Assembly: GCF_001418225.1 (NCBI RefSeq)
Contig: NZ_LIPT01000008.1
Location: forward strand, 142,370 to 206,369
Reading direction: 5' to 3'
From: Pannonibacter indicus
GTDB lineage: Bacteria; Pseudomonadota; Alphaproteobacteria; Rhizobiales; Stappiaceae
DNA length: 64,000 bases
Positions within the stretch are counted from its first letter, which is position 1. Every line of letters starts with the position of its first letter. This document shows, one piece after another, positions 16,328 to 25,791 of this stretch. The notes beneath the pieces are model-generated. The model saw only the letters and a program-made list of their open reading frames with translations. It made no database searches and was not told the DNA's origin. The translations under genes and the position numbers were made by a program.

Positions 16328-17992
16328 GTGGACAGACCTGCCGCAATTGCACCTGCGCCCGCCAGCAAGGCCGGCGACCGCGCCCTTGCCTTCGCGCTTT
16401 ACCCCTATGCACGCTCGGCCGATCAGGACCAGCCGGTCCCCGTCCGCCATACGGTTATCATCGTCGGCGGCGGGCCGGTGGGGCTCGCCACTGCGCTCGA
16501 CCTTGGGCTCAAGGGCGTGCCGGTTCTGGTGCTGGATGATCAGGAAGGCGTTGGCGAGGGCAGCCGCGCCATCTGCTTTGCCAAGCGCACGCTGGAGATC
16601 TGCGCCCGGCTGGGCGCGGCGAAGCCCATGCTGGACAAGGGCGTGCAGTGGAACAAGGGCAAGGTCTTCCGCGATGACCGGCTGCTCTACGAGTTCAACC
16701 TGCTGCCGGAAGACGGGCACGAGTTCCCCGCCTTCATCAACCTGCAGCAGCCCTACTTCGAGAAATTTCTGCATGACCGCATTCTTGCGGCCATCGCGGA
16801 AGGTGCGCCCATCGAAATCCGGGGCCGCAACAAGGTGGAAGCGCTGGAACAGACCGGTACCGGCGCGCGCCTCGACATCGCCACTCCGGACGGCCCCTAT
16901 CAGCTTGAAGCAGATTGGGTGATCGCCTGCGACGGCGCCCGATCGCCGCTGCGCTCCATGCTGGGGCTGGGCTTCGAGGGGCGGGTCTTCGAGGACAATT
17001 TCCTCATCGCCGATGTGCGCATGACGGCGGATTTCCCGGCCGAGCGCTGGTTCTGGTTCGAGCCGCATTTCAAGTCCGGCGACAGCGCCCTGCTGCACAA
17101 GCAGCCCGATGGCGTGTGGCGCATCGATTTCCAGCTGGGCTGGAACATCGACCGCAAGCGCGAACTGGAGCCGGAGCGCGTGCGCGCCCGGGTGGATGCC
17201 ATGCTGGGCGAAGACGCGGATTACGAACTGGTCTGGACGTCGATCTACACCTTCCAGTGCCGCCGCATGGAAACCTTCCGCAAGGGCCGCGTGCTGTTTG
17301 CCGGCGATTCTGCCCATCAGGTTTCCCCCTTCGGCGCACGCGGCGCCAATTCCGGCATTCAGGATGCGGATAATCTGGCCTGGAAGCTGGCGCTGGTGGT
17401 GAAGGGCATTGCGCCCGAAGCCCTGATCGACAGCTACTGCGCAGAGCGCATCCATGGGGCGGACGAGAACATCCTGAACTCCACCCGCGCCACGGACTTC
17501 ATCACCCCGAAAAGCGGCATGTCGCGCATGTTCCGCAACGCAGTGCTGGATCTGGCCGCCAAAGCCCCCTTTGCCCGCAGCATCGTCAATTCCGGGCGTC
17601 TGTCCGTGCCTTGCGTCTATGACGGGCTGCCGCTCAACGGGGCGGATCATCCGCTGATGCCACCCCGCACGAGGCCCGGAGCACCGCTGCTGGACGCGCC
17701 TCTTGGCGGTGAACCGGGCGCGGAAGACTGGCTGCTGGCGCGGCTTGGCGGCGGCTTCCATCTTCTGGCCATCGGCACGGATGCGCCCGAAAGCTTCACC
17801 GCCCACGGCCTCACCCTGCCCTGCCTGCAGCTTTCGCCGCAAGGCAACGAGCCGCTGCGCGAGCGCTATCTCGGGCAGGCTGCCTCCGCCGTCTATCTGG
17901 TGCGCCCAGACCAGCACACCGCCGCCCGCTGGGAGCGCTTTGATGCAAGCGAAGTGTCCACCGCCCTCGCCCGCGCGCTTTGCCTTGCGTAA
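16328..17992 (+). CDS. FAD-dependent aromatic monooxygenase (MhpA/PheA class)
   Basis: This 554-residue flavoprotein monooxygenase has GXGXXG at VIIVGGGPVGLATALDLGLK, the DG motif at DWVIACDGARSPLRSMLGL, the GD motif at RVLFAGDSAHQVSPFGARGA and a C-terminal thioredoxin-like tail. It resembles 3-(3-hydroxyphenyl)propionate hydroxylases. The start chosen is GTG 16328 after GGGAGGAGA; an upstream frame from 16127 overlaps the preceding gene and is unlikely. In this operon it may make homogentisate, for example by hydroxylating a hydroxyphenylacetate, but the substrate is not shown. A DUF2783 gene follows. Confidence 0.87.
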   Translation: MDRPAAIAPAPASKAGDRALAFALYPYARSADQDQPVPVRHTVIIVGGGPVGLATALDLGLKGVPVLVLDDQEGVGEGSRAICFAKRTLEICARLGAAKPMLDKGVQWNKGKVFRDDRLLYEFNLLPEDGHEFPAFINLQQPYFEKFLHDRILAAIAEGAPIEIRGRNKVEALEQTGTGARLDIATPDGPYQLEADWVIACDGARSPLRSMLGLGFEGRVFEDNFLIADVRMTADFPAERWFWFEPHFKSGDSALLHKQPDGVWRIDFQLGWNIDRKRELEPERVRARVDAMLGEDADYELVWTSIYTFQCRRMETFRKGRVLFAGDSAHQVSPFGARGANSGIQDADNLAWKLALVVKGIAPEALIDSYCAERIHGADENILNSTRATDFITPKSGMSRMFRNAVLDLAAKAPFARSIVNSGRLSVPCVYDGLPLNGADHPLMPPRTRPGAPLLDAPLGGEPGAEDWLLARLGGGFHLLAIGTDAPESFTAHGLTLPCLQLSPQGNEPLRERYLGQAASAVYLVRPDQHTAARWERFDASEVSTALARALCLA

Positions 17993-18065
17993 TACGCCTT
18001 GCGTGACGTGAACGATCACCCCTGACAGGCTGCCCGCCCCTGGCGGCAGCCGGGATAGATGAACC

Positions 18066-18263
18066 ATGCTGATCACCGCCCCGAACCTGCCCAACCCGGA
18101 CAATGCCTACGCCAGCCTTCTCGCCGCCCACGAAGGCCTGACGGAAGACGAAAGCCACGCCTTCAACGCCCGCCTGATCCTCATCCTGATGAACCACATC
18201 GGCGACCCGGCAATACTGGCTGAAGCGCTGGCTCTGGCGAAGGAGACGGGACAGAAGGGGTAG
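18066..18263 (+). CDS. DUF2783 small protein
   Basis: This 65-residue acidic protein (LITAPNLPNPDNAYASLLAA, then an EGLTEDES helix and an ILILMNHIGDP helix) matches DUF2783, a short family usually encoded beside MhpA-type FAD monooxygenases. It may be a partner of the monooxygenase; no catalytic motif is seen. It ends the homogentisate operon, 73 bases after the monooxygenase. Confidence 0.85.
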   Translation: MLITAPNLPNPDNAYASLLAAHEGLTEDESHAFNARLILILMNHIGDPAILAEALALAKETGQKG

Positions 18264-18667
18264 AGAGGCGGGCTCGTCCGCACATGGGCGGCCCTGATGC
18301 AGAGCTCCTTGGAATGCTGAGCCGCTGAAGGAATCGAGAGTGCGGCCTGGGCGCACTCTGGACGCAGAGGCCACAATCCCCTCCGCGCCGTCCCGGCCTT
18401 TGTGCCGGGACCTGTTATTGACGCACGGCAGCTGAAACAAAGCTACAGCACCGGCTCAAATCCCAGCTCTACAGCGGTCATCCCATCTCACCCGCATCAC
18501 GTCCATAAAGGGTCCCGGCACAAAGGCCGGGACGGCGCGTGTGGGGTGTCCGAGACAGATGTCTGCACCCGGAGCCTGCCGGAACGCGGCATAGTTTAGC
18601 GCTCGCAGCTCAAAACAAAGCACGATGCAGCAGCGGCTATTTCTGATTTTGGTACAGGAGAGAGAAG
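18264..18667. other. 404-base intergenic region with a palindromic repeat mosaic
   Basis: There is no gene here. The stretch carries a 29-bp perfect inverted repeat (separate entry) and other short dyads, for example AGAGTGCG ... CGCACTCT at 18338-18359. Frames through it are coding artefacts of the repeats. tRNA-Phe follows on the opposite strand. Confidence 0.65.
18384..18539. repeat. BIME-like element: 29-bp perfect inverted repeat
   Basis: The arms at 18384-18412 and 18511-18539 are exact reverse complements, 98 bases apart. Each arm is itself a hairpin (CCCGGC-CTTTGT-GCCGGG). This nested layout is typical of REP/BIME elements mobilised in trans and of intergenic repeats in alphaproteobacteria. 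It lies between the end of the homogentisate operon and tRNA-Phe. Confidence 0.85.
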
Positions 18668-18743
18668 TGGTGCCCAGAGCCGGAATCGAACCAGCGACAC
18701 GCGGATTTTCAATCCGCTGCTCTACCAACTGAGCTATCTGGGC
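18668..18743 (-). tRNA. tRNA-Phe (GAA)
   Basis: The minus strand reads GCCCAGATAGCTCAGTTGGT at its 5' end. The anticodon arm is GCGGA-TTGAAAA-TCCGC (anticodon GAA), the T-arm carries GGTTCGATTCC, and the acceptor closes GCCCAGA/TCTGGGC with an encoded CCA. All four arms fold. Confidence 0.97.
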
Positions 18744-18942
18744 CTGACTTCATGTGGCGTGACCGCCGGAAGTGGGGGTCTTATAGGAGATCGCCCGGGC
18801 CTTGTCCAGCGCCCCGGCAAAACTTTTCGCAGGCTTGGAGCATTATTTTCGCAGCCACCGTAAAGCGCCGCTTTTCTCCATGGTTTCAACAACTTCAGGA
18901 GCTCATTCCACCTGTGGACAAGCGCCTCTTGCAGACCCTTGC

Positions 18943-18972
18943 GGCTGCTCCGGCCCCGCCGCCGGAACAGCC
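18943..18972 (-). terminator. Hairpin downstream of the FecR-domain gene
   Basis: A 12-bp stem with one wobble (GGCTGCTCCGGC / GCCGGAACAGCC on the plus strand) and a 6-base loop lies 12 bases past the stop. No T-run follows, so it may stabilise the mRNA or terminate weakly. Confidence 0.5.
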
Positions 18973-18984
18973 CTGCAGAGGTCA

Positions 18985-21972
18985 TCAGGGCACCCGCTCA
19001 CCCACCGCAACACCGGTGGCCATCCACGAGCCGTCAATGGCAGAGAAGTTGCCGATGACGCCGTCGAAATTGCTGTTCGGCCCCTGCACCAGAGAGGCAT
19101 TGAAAGTGCCGCCCATCGTGCCGCTATCGAAGATCGCTCCGCTGAAGAGGTTCTGATCGGCGAAAGGGTTGGATTCCGAGACATTGGCCCCGAACGTGCG
19201 GCCATCAAAGTTGCTGATGGTCGCGGTGCCGTGGCGGCTGGCGAAATCCACGCTCATGTTGAAATCACCGGCTGCCAGATACTGGCTGCCGCCGTTCACC
19301 ACACTGCCCACCGCATGGCCGACATAGCTCGCACTGCCGCTGCTGGGCAGGTCATTCGGCCCGAGAATACGTCCCGCAGCCCAGGTTCCAAGATGCACCT
19401 GCACCTGCTCGTCCGGAGTGGGGGAAGGATTGTCAATTGAAAGATGCGTGCCCCAGTATCCCCACTCCAGGAAGGCGCAGGTGCACTTGGCCGTCACACC
19501 GGCAAAGATGGCACTGTCAGCCCCATCCACCAGGGTGTTGGAAATGAAGTAGCTCTTGGCGTCGGCATCTTTGCTGGGGCCGCTGTCACCGCGCAGACTG
19601 TTGCCCAGGCTGTCATGGGTTTCGATCGCTGCATAGCGGTCATTGTCAATGAAGACTGAGGCACGTTCGCTCTCGGGCGCGGAGGCACTGTTGCCGAAGG
19701 ATACATTCATGCGGGGCACGCTACCGCCCCCCGTGTAATTTGCATCCTCCAGTTCGAAGGATGCCGATACGGACCGGCTGTCCACATCGAACTTCACCGA
19801 ATTTCCGAAGTTGCCGGTCGAGACATAAGGCGTCACCACAAGGGTGCCGGCGCTGTTGGTCTGCACCATGCCTGCGGCAAAGCCGGACATGTTGCGGGTG
19901 CTTCCCAAAAGGGTGGAGCCCGGCACTGTGGAGGAAAGCTCCGCAATATGCGTCGTGGCGCTGTAATGGTCTCTCAGCTGGCTGGACGGCGGCTGCACCA
20001 CATAGCTGTCAGCATTCTGTGCCGGGCTGACATTGCTGCTGAGGACGAAGTTCTCAGCATTGCTGCCGAAGGCATAGGTGCCATCCGCCCCTTCCAGAGA
20101 CCCGATCTTGCCGGAGAAACTGCCGGTGGCATCATGAGTAACGGACTTGTATCCGCCACGCCGCGCACCCGACAGGGCAAACTCACCCGAGCCATCATCC
20201 TTGACGGCACCAAGGAACAGGGAAATGGCCGACTGCTGCGTCGAGGACAGCCCCTGAATGGAGAAGGATGCAGCCAGCGCAAGCGGCGGCTCATCGTCCA
20301 GATCTGCGCCACCTTCCAGAACCAGAAGGCCCGAGTTGGCAACGCCATCGAGGAACGAAGTGCCCAGATCCGCCGCCACGAGCGGATTGAGGAAGAGAGC
20401 GCCCGTATTGACAGGAATGAGACTGCCATCGGAGTTCTCTGCGCCCAGCGAGAGGAGTTGCTGCAGGTCCGCCGTCAGCGTGTAGGTCCGCAGGCGGGAC
20501 TGGTTCATCACTTCGAAGGAACCCGGTTCTCCGCCAAATGCAAGGATTGCATCGGAGAAGTCGCTCTCAAAGACCGGCATGTCCCCTTCAAGCAGAGCAT
20601 TCTGGTAGAGCAGTGCGATGAAGCCATTGCTCCCCCGGTAGAAGATACCGCGCCCGTTCGCTTCAATGTCACCATCTTCCGAAGCATCAACCGTCAGCCA
20701 GGACGGAACGCCGGACTGGCTGAACTGCCCCATATGGATGCCCTTGTCCGTCAGCACGGACTGGAAATAGGACAGGCCCGAAGCCGAGGGGATGCCGACG
20801 GTAATCGTTTGCCCATCGATTTCACTGGTCAGGAAAGCATCGCCATCAGCCGAGGAATAGGCTCCGGAAGCGCCCCCCGAGCCTGGCAGCGTGACCGCAA
20901 ACTCTTCGTCGATGGAATCCATGGTCCGGCCAAGAATGCCCTGACGGCCAGGATTGGAAAGTATGCCAGCAAGCCCCGGCAACTCGAGATAACTCCCCCC
21001 GCTCAGGGCACGCAATGTGACCGTCTGGGGCTCAGGTTCTGGCTCGGGCTCGGGCTCAGGCTCCGGCTGAGGCTGGGGCTCTGGTTGAGGCTGCGGCTGT
21101 GGCTCGGGTTGCGGCTGAGGCTGCGGTTGAGCGGTCTGCTCCGGACGCGGATCAGGCGTTTTCTCGATGGTCTTTTCAACCTCCGCCAGAGCCGTCGCCA
21201 CGACAACCTCCGGCTTCGGTGGCGGCAAGGTGTTGATGACAGCGAGGTTCGAGTTGACCGAAGTAATACCGCTTTGGGCCACGATCTCATTGGTGGGCGG
21301 GCGCGGTGCGCCGCCGTTCTGGCCGGGCCGGCTGGTCAGGGACTGCTGAAGGGAGCCGAGATCCGCCTGGGAGGTCGGGCGTATGTCAGGCTGGCTGCTT
21401 CCGCCTCCCCCCACGACCATGGTGTAACCGGGTTCATAGATCCGCTGTTCGGTGCCGTTCGGGCCGGTGAACGTCAGTTCCTTGCCAAAGATCAGCGAGA
21501 ATGTGCCGCCATCCTCACGCACTTCCAGATTGGCAATACCACCGCGGATGCCGATGGTGCCGACCGGCGTGCGGACATTCACCCCGCCCTTGTTTTTCGA
21601 AAGTTTCCCGCCAACAAATCTGGCCACGCCCTTGCCCATGCTGGCCACCAGCTTGCCCGTGCCAGCTTCCGGATCAAAGACGAACTCGTCGATCACCAGA
21701 TCCGAATTGGCACCGACGGTAAAGGTCGATCCATCGACAAACAGCACCTGCACGAGGCCCGTGCCGCCGGTCCGGATGCGTTCGTTGTGATAGATGTTGT
21801 TGCCAAGCATGATGGTGCGTACGCCTGCCCCCGGCGCCGTGCCCTGCGCCTGCGGGTTCACCGCAGTGGCAACGCCCACATCCGTTGCTGCCATCGCAGT
21901 GGAGGCCAGCAGCGCCGGCAGAAGGCTGACGGCAGCAGCAAGAGAACGGGCGGTGCAGAAGCGGCTCATCAT
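18985..21972 (-). CDS. Large exported FecR-domain protein, putative Slam/T11SS cargo
   Basis: This 995-residue protein has a cleavable signal peptide (residues 1-28, no lipobox cysteine). A FecR domain follows at about 50-190 ([45 protein letters not shown]). Residues 278-315 are a Pro/Glu/Gln-rich linker of alternating QP and EP pairs. The rest is Gly/Ser/Asn-rich beta sequence. The last ~95 residues run as short strands ending [20 protein letters not shown] and DGSWMATGV, a pattern like the C-terminal barrel of TbpB-type Slam substrates. It starts 11 bases after a Slam-like gene. The FecR part is not a sigma-regulator form: no inner-membrane helix is seen and no fecI or TonB receptor is nearby. 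Function unknown; surface or secreted binding protein inferred. Confidence 0.8.
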   Translation of the reverse strand: MMSRFCTARSLAAAVSLLPALLASTAMAATDVGVATAVNPQAQGTAPGAGVRTIMLGNNIYHNERIRTGGTGLVQVLFVDGSTFTVGANSDLVIDEFVFDPEAGTGKLVASMGKGVARFVGGKLSKNKGGVNVRTPVGTIGIRGGIANLEVREDGGTFSLIFGKELTFTGPNGTEQRIYEPGYTMVVGGGGSSQPDIRPTSQADLGSLQQSLTSRPGQNGGAPRPPTNEIVAQSGITSVNSNLAVINTLPPPKPEVVVATALAEVEKTIEKTPDPRPEQTAQPQPQPQPEPQPQPQPEPQPQPEPEPEPEPEPEPQTVTLRALSGGSYLELPGLAGILSNPGRQGILGRTMDSIDEEFAVTLPGSGGASGAYSSADGDAFLTSEIDGQTITVGIPSASGLSYFQSVLTDKGIHMGQFSQSGVPSWLTVDASEDGDIEANGRGIFYRGSNGFIALLYQNALLEGDMPVFESDFSDAILAFGGEPGSFEVMNQSRLRTYTLTADLQQLLSLGAENSDGSLIPVNTGALFLNPLVAADLGTSFLDGVANSGLLVLEGGADLDDEPPLALAASFSIQGLSSTQQSAISLFLGAVKDDGSGEFALSGARRGGYKSVTHDATGSFSGKIGSLEGADGTYAFGSNAENFVLSSNVSPAQNADSYVVQPPSSQLRDHYSATTHIAELSSTVPGSTLLGSTRNMSGFAAGMVQTNSAGTLVVTPYVSTGNFGNSVKFDVDSRSVSASFELEDANYTGGGSVPRMNVSFGNSASAPESERASVFIDNDRYAAIETHDSLGNSLRGDSGPSKDADAKSYFISNTLVDGADSAIFAGVTAKCTCAFLEWGYWGTHLSIDNPSPTPDEQVQVHLGTWAAGRILGPNDLPSSGSASYVGHAVGSVVNGGSQYLAAGDFNMSVDFASRHGTATISNFDGRTFGANVSESNPFADQNLFSGAIFDSGTMGGTFNASLVQGPNSNFDGVIGNFSAIDGSWMATGVAVGERVP

Positions 21973-21983
21973 GGCGTCAAACC

Positions 21984-23405
21984 TTAAAACCGGCGCATGA
22001 CAGACAGCATGCCCGATGCATTGGTGTAATCATTCAGATCATAATTGGACTGCTGGCGGCGCAGTTCGCCCGTCAGGCCTATGGCCGTCTTGCCTTCACC
22101 CAGAGGCATTGTCAGCGACGAGCGCAACCACCCCTCATTGTCCCGTTGGGCCCTGCTGCGGTTGATCAGCCTGTCCGGCTCGTTATAGGCGCGGTACAGG
22201 TAGCCGCCCTCAACATCCACGGACCAGGGCGCAGCGGACAGCCTGAAAGGCGAGGAGAAGCGGTAAGTTCCGCCGGCAGAAAAGCCGCTGGCTGTATTGG
22301 ATTTGTAAGCCTTGTTCGCCGTCACCACGTCGCCAAGCAGCGTCAGCCGGGCGGTAAAAGTCTCGGTCAGGCGATATTGATACCCGGATACAATCCGCAC
22401 CGCATAACCGGCCCTGTCGGAGAGATTGGGCTGTTTCACGGTATCGTTGAACCAGCTGTGGCGCACCTCTACCCGTGCCAGAAGGCCTGCCCGCTCACTC
22501 AGGTTCATGGCAACCCGCGCGCCGGCTCCAAAGCCGCCGCTGTAGTTGGCCCCATCCAGCCGGATGCCGGTGGCGATGCCGTAAATCCCGAGCCTTGCGT
22601 CATCAATGCCGAAGCGGGCGAGGTTGAACGACGGGCCAAAGGTGATCTCTGCCATCTCCGTATCGAGACGGCTGATATCCCCATATCGCGCACCATAGAA
22701 GATCAGGTCTGCCTCAAGCCGGTCCCCCTGACTGGCAAGGTCATAGGAAAAGCGCACGTTTGCAGAGAGGAACGCATTGATGTCCGCCTTGCCCGTTCCT
22801 GCGTCATCGAGTGTGAAGGCGGTTCCGTTCAGGTTGATGGTGCGGTTCTCGGGAGCTGCATTGGCATTGCTCTGCGCGCGCACTCCGGCCGTAAGCAGAC
22901 CGCTGACCTTGGCCGGCGCCTCCTGCTCCTCAATGGCGGCAAGGAAGTAGTTCACCCGCTGTGTCACTTCCGGCGGCACATTGGGGCCGGAAATGGCGCT
23001 TTCGAAATAGTTGCGCGCCATGTCTTTAGCGCCGAGGCGCATGTAGAGCACGCCCAGTTCCAGCTGCACGCGCGGCAGGCCCGGCGCGTAGACGAGCATG
23101 CGCTCCAGCGTGCCGATAGCCGCTTCATGGTCGCCAATCTGAGCCGAGACCATGGCATATTCAAAGGCGATGTCCAGATTCTGCGGCTCTGCCAGTGTTG
23201 CCTGCAGAAGCTGCTGCTGGCGCGCAGCAAGATTTGCCGCCGGGAACTGCTGCGCCTGAGCCGCCCCATCGAGACCCGCCGTGCCAAACACCAGGGCGAG
23301 CGCAAGAAGGCCGCCAAACCGGTGCGCCCTGCTGCGGCCGTTGCCCGTGCGGCCTGCCCATATCCGCGGTGAATTTGACCCGATACTTGTCACGTTCCCC
23401 AGCAT
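21984..23405 (-). CDS. Slam-like outer-membrane protein (TPR plus DUF560-type barrel)
   Basis: This 473-residue protein has a signal peptide (hydrophobic [20 protein letters not shown], cleaved near AQA-QQ). TPR-like helices cover about 60-165 ([40 protein letters not shown]). A beta-barrel domain of alternating strands from about 175 ends in the OMP-type terminal phenylalanine (SVMRRF). TPR plus DUF560-type barrel is the layout of surface lipoprotein assembly modulators (Slam, type XI secretion), which move cargo across the outer membrane. It is upstream of and co-directional with the FecR-domain gene, its likely cargo. The ribosome-binding site is weak, so the start is provisional. Confidence 0.8.
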   Translation of the reverse strand: MLGNVTSIGSNSPRIWAGRTGNGRSRAHRFGGLLALALVFGTAGLDGAAQAQQFPAANLAARQQQLLQATLAEPQNLDIAFEYAMVSAQIGDHEAAIGTLERMLVYAPGLPRVQLELGVLYMRLGAKDMARNYFESAISGPNVPPEVTQRVNYFLAAIEEQEAPAKVSGLLTAGVRAQSNANAAPENRTINLNGTAFTLDDAGTGKADINAFLSANVRFSYDLASQGDRLEADLIFYGARYGDISRLDTEMAEITFGPSFNLARFGIDDARLGIYGIATGIRLDGANYSGGFGAGARVAMNLSERAGLLARVEVRHSWFNDTVKQPNLSDRAGYAVRIVSGYQYRLTETFTARLTLLGDVVTANKAYKSNTASGFSAGGTYRFSSPFRLSAAPWSVDVEGGYLYRAYNEPDRLINRSRAQRDNEGWLRSSLTMPLGEGKTAIGLTGELRRQQSNYDLNDYTNASGMLSVMRRF

Positions 23406-23706
23406 CCCACGCTTTACCAGATTTTAAGATCGCCCCGTGCTTGCAGAGATACATGAGTGTCCCGCCGGAGCAAACCTGCAATCCGGCGCGGGACACTTAT
23501 CTCGCCGTGCGTTGATCAAAGGCTATATCTGCCCTTCCCTGAGCCAGGGCACTGGCATGAAAAGAGAAATGGCGCGAGGAGCAAAATCCCGCGCCATTCC
23601 GGAGCCTGTGGCTTTTTCGGGGTGCATCGCCGGGCGCAAGCCCGGCCGCCGCACGGAACAGTGCCCTGCGGACAGGATCAAGCGGTCCTGCCCGCAAGCC
23701 CGGCCT
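23406..23706. other. 301-base intergenic region with two hairpins
   Basis: No gene is seen. It holds the promoter side of the Slam-like/FecR pair, the terminator-like hairpin of the nucleotidase gene (separate entry) and a tight hairpin GCCGGGC-GCAA-GCCCGGC at 23629-23646. Confidence 0.55.
23568..23598 (-). terminator. Terminator-like hairpin after the 5'-nucleotidase gene
   Basis: A perfect 9-bp stem (AATGGCGCG / CGCGCCATT) with a 13-base loop is followed on the minus strand by TCTCTTTTC. It lies about 110 bases beyond the stop at 23707. Confidence 0.6.
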
Positions 23707-25320
23707 TTACTGCACTTCCTTGATGCGGCCGTCCGTGAACGGGGTGTAGTCGCCGCCGCTCTTGGCAATGTACTCCGCCAGCACTTCTTCAAGGCCCGGG
23801 CCGAAGTCATAGGCATTCATGCCTGCCTTGGCGAAGACGGCATAACCATCACCGCCGCCACGCATGTAGTTGTTGGTGGCAAGGCCGTAGACCTTCTCGG
23901 GGTCGATCGGGACCCAGCGGTCGCCGTCCTTCACCTCGACCTTGAGGATACGTTCACCGGCCGGCTTGGCCTTGGTCCACTCGTAGCGAAGACCTGCGAC
24001 CTGTGCAAAACGGCCTGCGCCTTCCTCAACCTTGGATACGCCATTTTCCAGAGCGGCCACAACGTCAGAGCCCTTCAGCTGGAACGTGGCCAGGGTGTTC
24101 TGGAACGGCAGCACCGTCAAAACCTCACCCATGGTGATCTCGCCCGCATCGATGGAGGCACGCAGACCGCCGCCGTTCTGGATGACGATCTCGACGCCCT
24201 GCTCCTTCACGCGGTCCAGCATCGCCTCGGCCACCAGATTGCCCATCTGGCACTCGGAGACACGGCAGGTCTCCCGCGAGCCATCGATGGCGGCGGTGGT
24301 GGAACCGATCACCTTGGCCTTCAGCTCTTCCAGCGGCTGGGCCAGTTCAGCGACGCGGGCGGCGACGGTCTCATCTGGAGTGACGGACGCATCCAGCAGG
24401 ATCGGGTCGCCCTTGGCAGAGATCAGATCGCCATTGTCGTTGAAGGTCAGCTCGATCTCTCCGAGATACTTGCTGTAGGCATAGGCCGTGACAACCGGCA
24501 CGTCCTTGCCGTCCGGGTTGGCAACGATGGTCGGGTAAGGACCGGCGGCCTTGTCATTGTCATTGGCCAGCAGTGTGTGGGAATGGCCGCCGACAATGGC
24601 GTCAATACCGGAAACTGCGCTGGCGATTTCCTTGTCACGCTCGTAGCCCATGTGGGTCAGAGCGATGATCTTGTTGACGCCCTGTGCCTCCAGCTCGCCC
24701 ACGGCGCCCTTGAGGTAATCCTCAGCCTTCACAAACGAGACGCCGGGGCCGGGGGATGCGGTCTCGGCGGTGTCTTCGGCCAGAACCGAGACGATGGCAA
24801 TCTTCTGTCCGCCAACTTCCAGGATCACCGAACCGGGCACCTTGTCCTTGAGCAGCGGCTCATTGGAGACATCAGTGTTGCCGGAGATGACCGGGAACGT
24901 CACATCCGCGAGAAAGTCGGCAAGGCCCTGCGGGCCATCATCGAACTCATGATTGCCCACGGCCATCACGTCATAGCCGATCATGTTCATGAACTCGGCT
25001 GCCACCTTGCCCTTATAGGTCGTGTAGAACAGCGACCCCTGGAACTGGTCACCGGCATCCAGCAGGATCACGTTCTTGCCGGCATCCGTCAGCGCCTTGC
25101 GGCGCTCGTCCACCTTGGTCTTGATACGGGCAACACCGCCAAAGCACTCACCCTTGGCATCTTCGTCGGCGCTGCAGGTCGAATCGAACTTGTTGATATG
25201 CTCGATACGGCTATGCAGGTCGTTGGTGTGAAGGATGGTCACCGAGTAATCGGCCAGCGCTGCGCCGCCCGTTGCCATCACGGCAAAAAGGGCAGTCGCG
25301 CCAAGAAGCATCTTTTTCAT
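23707..25320 (-). CDS. Periplasmic 5'-nucleotidase / metallophosphoesterase (UshA-like)
   Basis: This 537-residue exported protein would dephosphorylate nucleotides or related phosphate esters in the periplasm. A signal peptide (MKKMLLGATALFAVMATGGA) precedes the metal-binding motifs of the calcineurin-like domain: ILHTNDLHSRIEH, LLDAGDQFQGS, AVGNHEFDDG, ALTHMGYERD and VGGHSHTLL. The C-terminal 5'-nucleotidase domain is marked by IVIQNGGGLRASIDAGEI and NNYMRGGGDGY. ATG 25320 after GGCGAGGCG is preferred to the upstream in-frame ATG 25383. It lies between yacG and the Slam-like gene and has its own hairpin, so it is probably monocistronic. Confidence 0.92.
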   Translation of the reverse strand: MKKMLLGATALFAVMATGGAALADYSVTILHTNDLHSRIEHINKFDSTCSADEDAKGECFGGVARIKTKVDERRKALTDAGKNVILLDAGDQFQGSLFYTTYKGKVAAEFMNMIGYDVMAVGNHEFDDGPQGLADFLADVTFPVISGNTDVSNEPLLKDKVPGSVILEVGGQKIAIVSVLAEDTAETASPGPGVSFVKAEDYLKGAVGELEAQGVNKIIALTHMGYERDKEIASAVSGIDAIVGGHSHTLLANDNDKAAGPYPTIVANPDGKDVPVVTAYAYSKYLGEIELTFNDNGDLISAKGDPILLDASVTPDETVAARVAELAQPLEELKAKVIGSTTAAIDGSRETCRVSECQMGNLVAEAMLDRVKEQGVEIVIQNGGGLRASIDAGEITMGEVLTVLPFQNTLATFQLKGSDVVAALENGVSKVEEGAGRFAQVAGLRYEWTKAKPAGERILKVEVKDGDRWVPIDPEKVYGLATNNYMRGGGDGYAVFAKAGMNAYDFGPGLEEVLAEYIAKSGGDYTPFTDGRIKEVQ

Positions 25321-25568
25321 GTTCGCCTCGCCTGTTGGAAGCCAGCCCCGGCCTCCGCTTTTTCTACACAGCCGCCCTAGCACAGGTCTGCGACAGTTTT
25401 ATTCGCAGCAGCGCGCAAGAGGGCAGGCCAGCCTCCCGCCTTCCGCTGAATTGTGACAGCGTTTGTGACAGGCAGGCCTGATTATGGCGGCGGAAAATTT
25501 TTCAGGGCAAGATGATTTTTTCAGCATACCTGCCCGGAATTTCACGGCACAGGCTGGCACGGCAGTAA

Positions 25569-25781
25569 TCAGCGGTCTTCGCCGCCCTCTGCCTCGTCAT
25601 CAACATCATCCGTCTCGACAGCGGGAATGCTGTAACCCTCGGCCATCCAGCGGTGCAGGTCGATCTTGGCGCAGCGGTCGCTGCAGAAGGGGTAGTCGGC
25701 CTGGGTGGAAAGCTTGGAGCAGATGGGGCACGGCCGCATGCGGCGGCCCTGATCCCCTGCATTGCCGGATGCTGCGGTCAT
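25569..25781 (-). CDS. yacG: DNA gyrase inhibitor YacG
   Basis: This 70-residue zinc-binding protein has CPIC near residue 18 and a second cysteine pair in YPFCSDRCAKIDLHRW, the YacG zinc finger. In Escherichia coli, YacG binds GyrB and inhibits gyrase. The acidic tail (ETDDVDDEAEGGEDR) is typical. It starts 8 bases after a GAGG site formed at the maf stop and is the last gene of the infA-maf-yacG run. Confidence 0.93.
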   Translation of the reverse strand: MTAASGNAGDQGRRMRPCPICSKLSTQADYPFCSDRCAKIDLHRWMAEGYSIPAVETDDVDDEAEGGEDR

Positions 25782-25791
25782 TGCGGCATCC

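Noticed and set aside
16211..18103. A 630-codon open frame on the minus strand opposite the FAD monooxygenase
   Set aside because: It mirrors the codon pattern of the real gene on the plus strand. It has no domain and no ribosome-binding site, and it is rich in Ala, Arg, Gly and His as antisense frames in GC-rich DNA are.
18668..18743. Integration site of a genomic island at tRNA-Phe
   Set aside because: No integrase gene and no second copy of the tRNA 3' end were seen nearby, so only a weak positional argument remains (given as a finding about the interval).
21027..21139. Short tandem repeats that could be taken for a CRISPR-like array
   Set aside because: Units are 6-12 bases, in frame, and code for alternating Pro with Gln or Glu; there are no spacers and no cas genes.
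18985..21972. FecR-type sigma-factor regulator of iron uptake
   Set aside because: The protein has a cleavable signal peptide, no inner-membrane helix after the domain, and no fecI or TonB-dependent receptor beside it.
19948..21987. A 679-codon plus-strand frame opposite the FecR-domain gene
   Set aside because: It is an antisense shadow with no recognisable domain; the LRLRL-type repeats are the complement of the QP/EP linker.
23437..25380. A 647-codon plus-strand frame opposite the 5'-nucleotidase gene
   Set aside because: The minus strand encodes all catalytic motifs of a known family; this frame has none.
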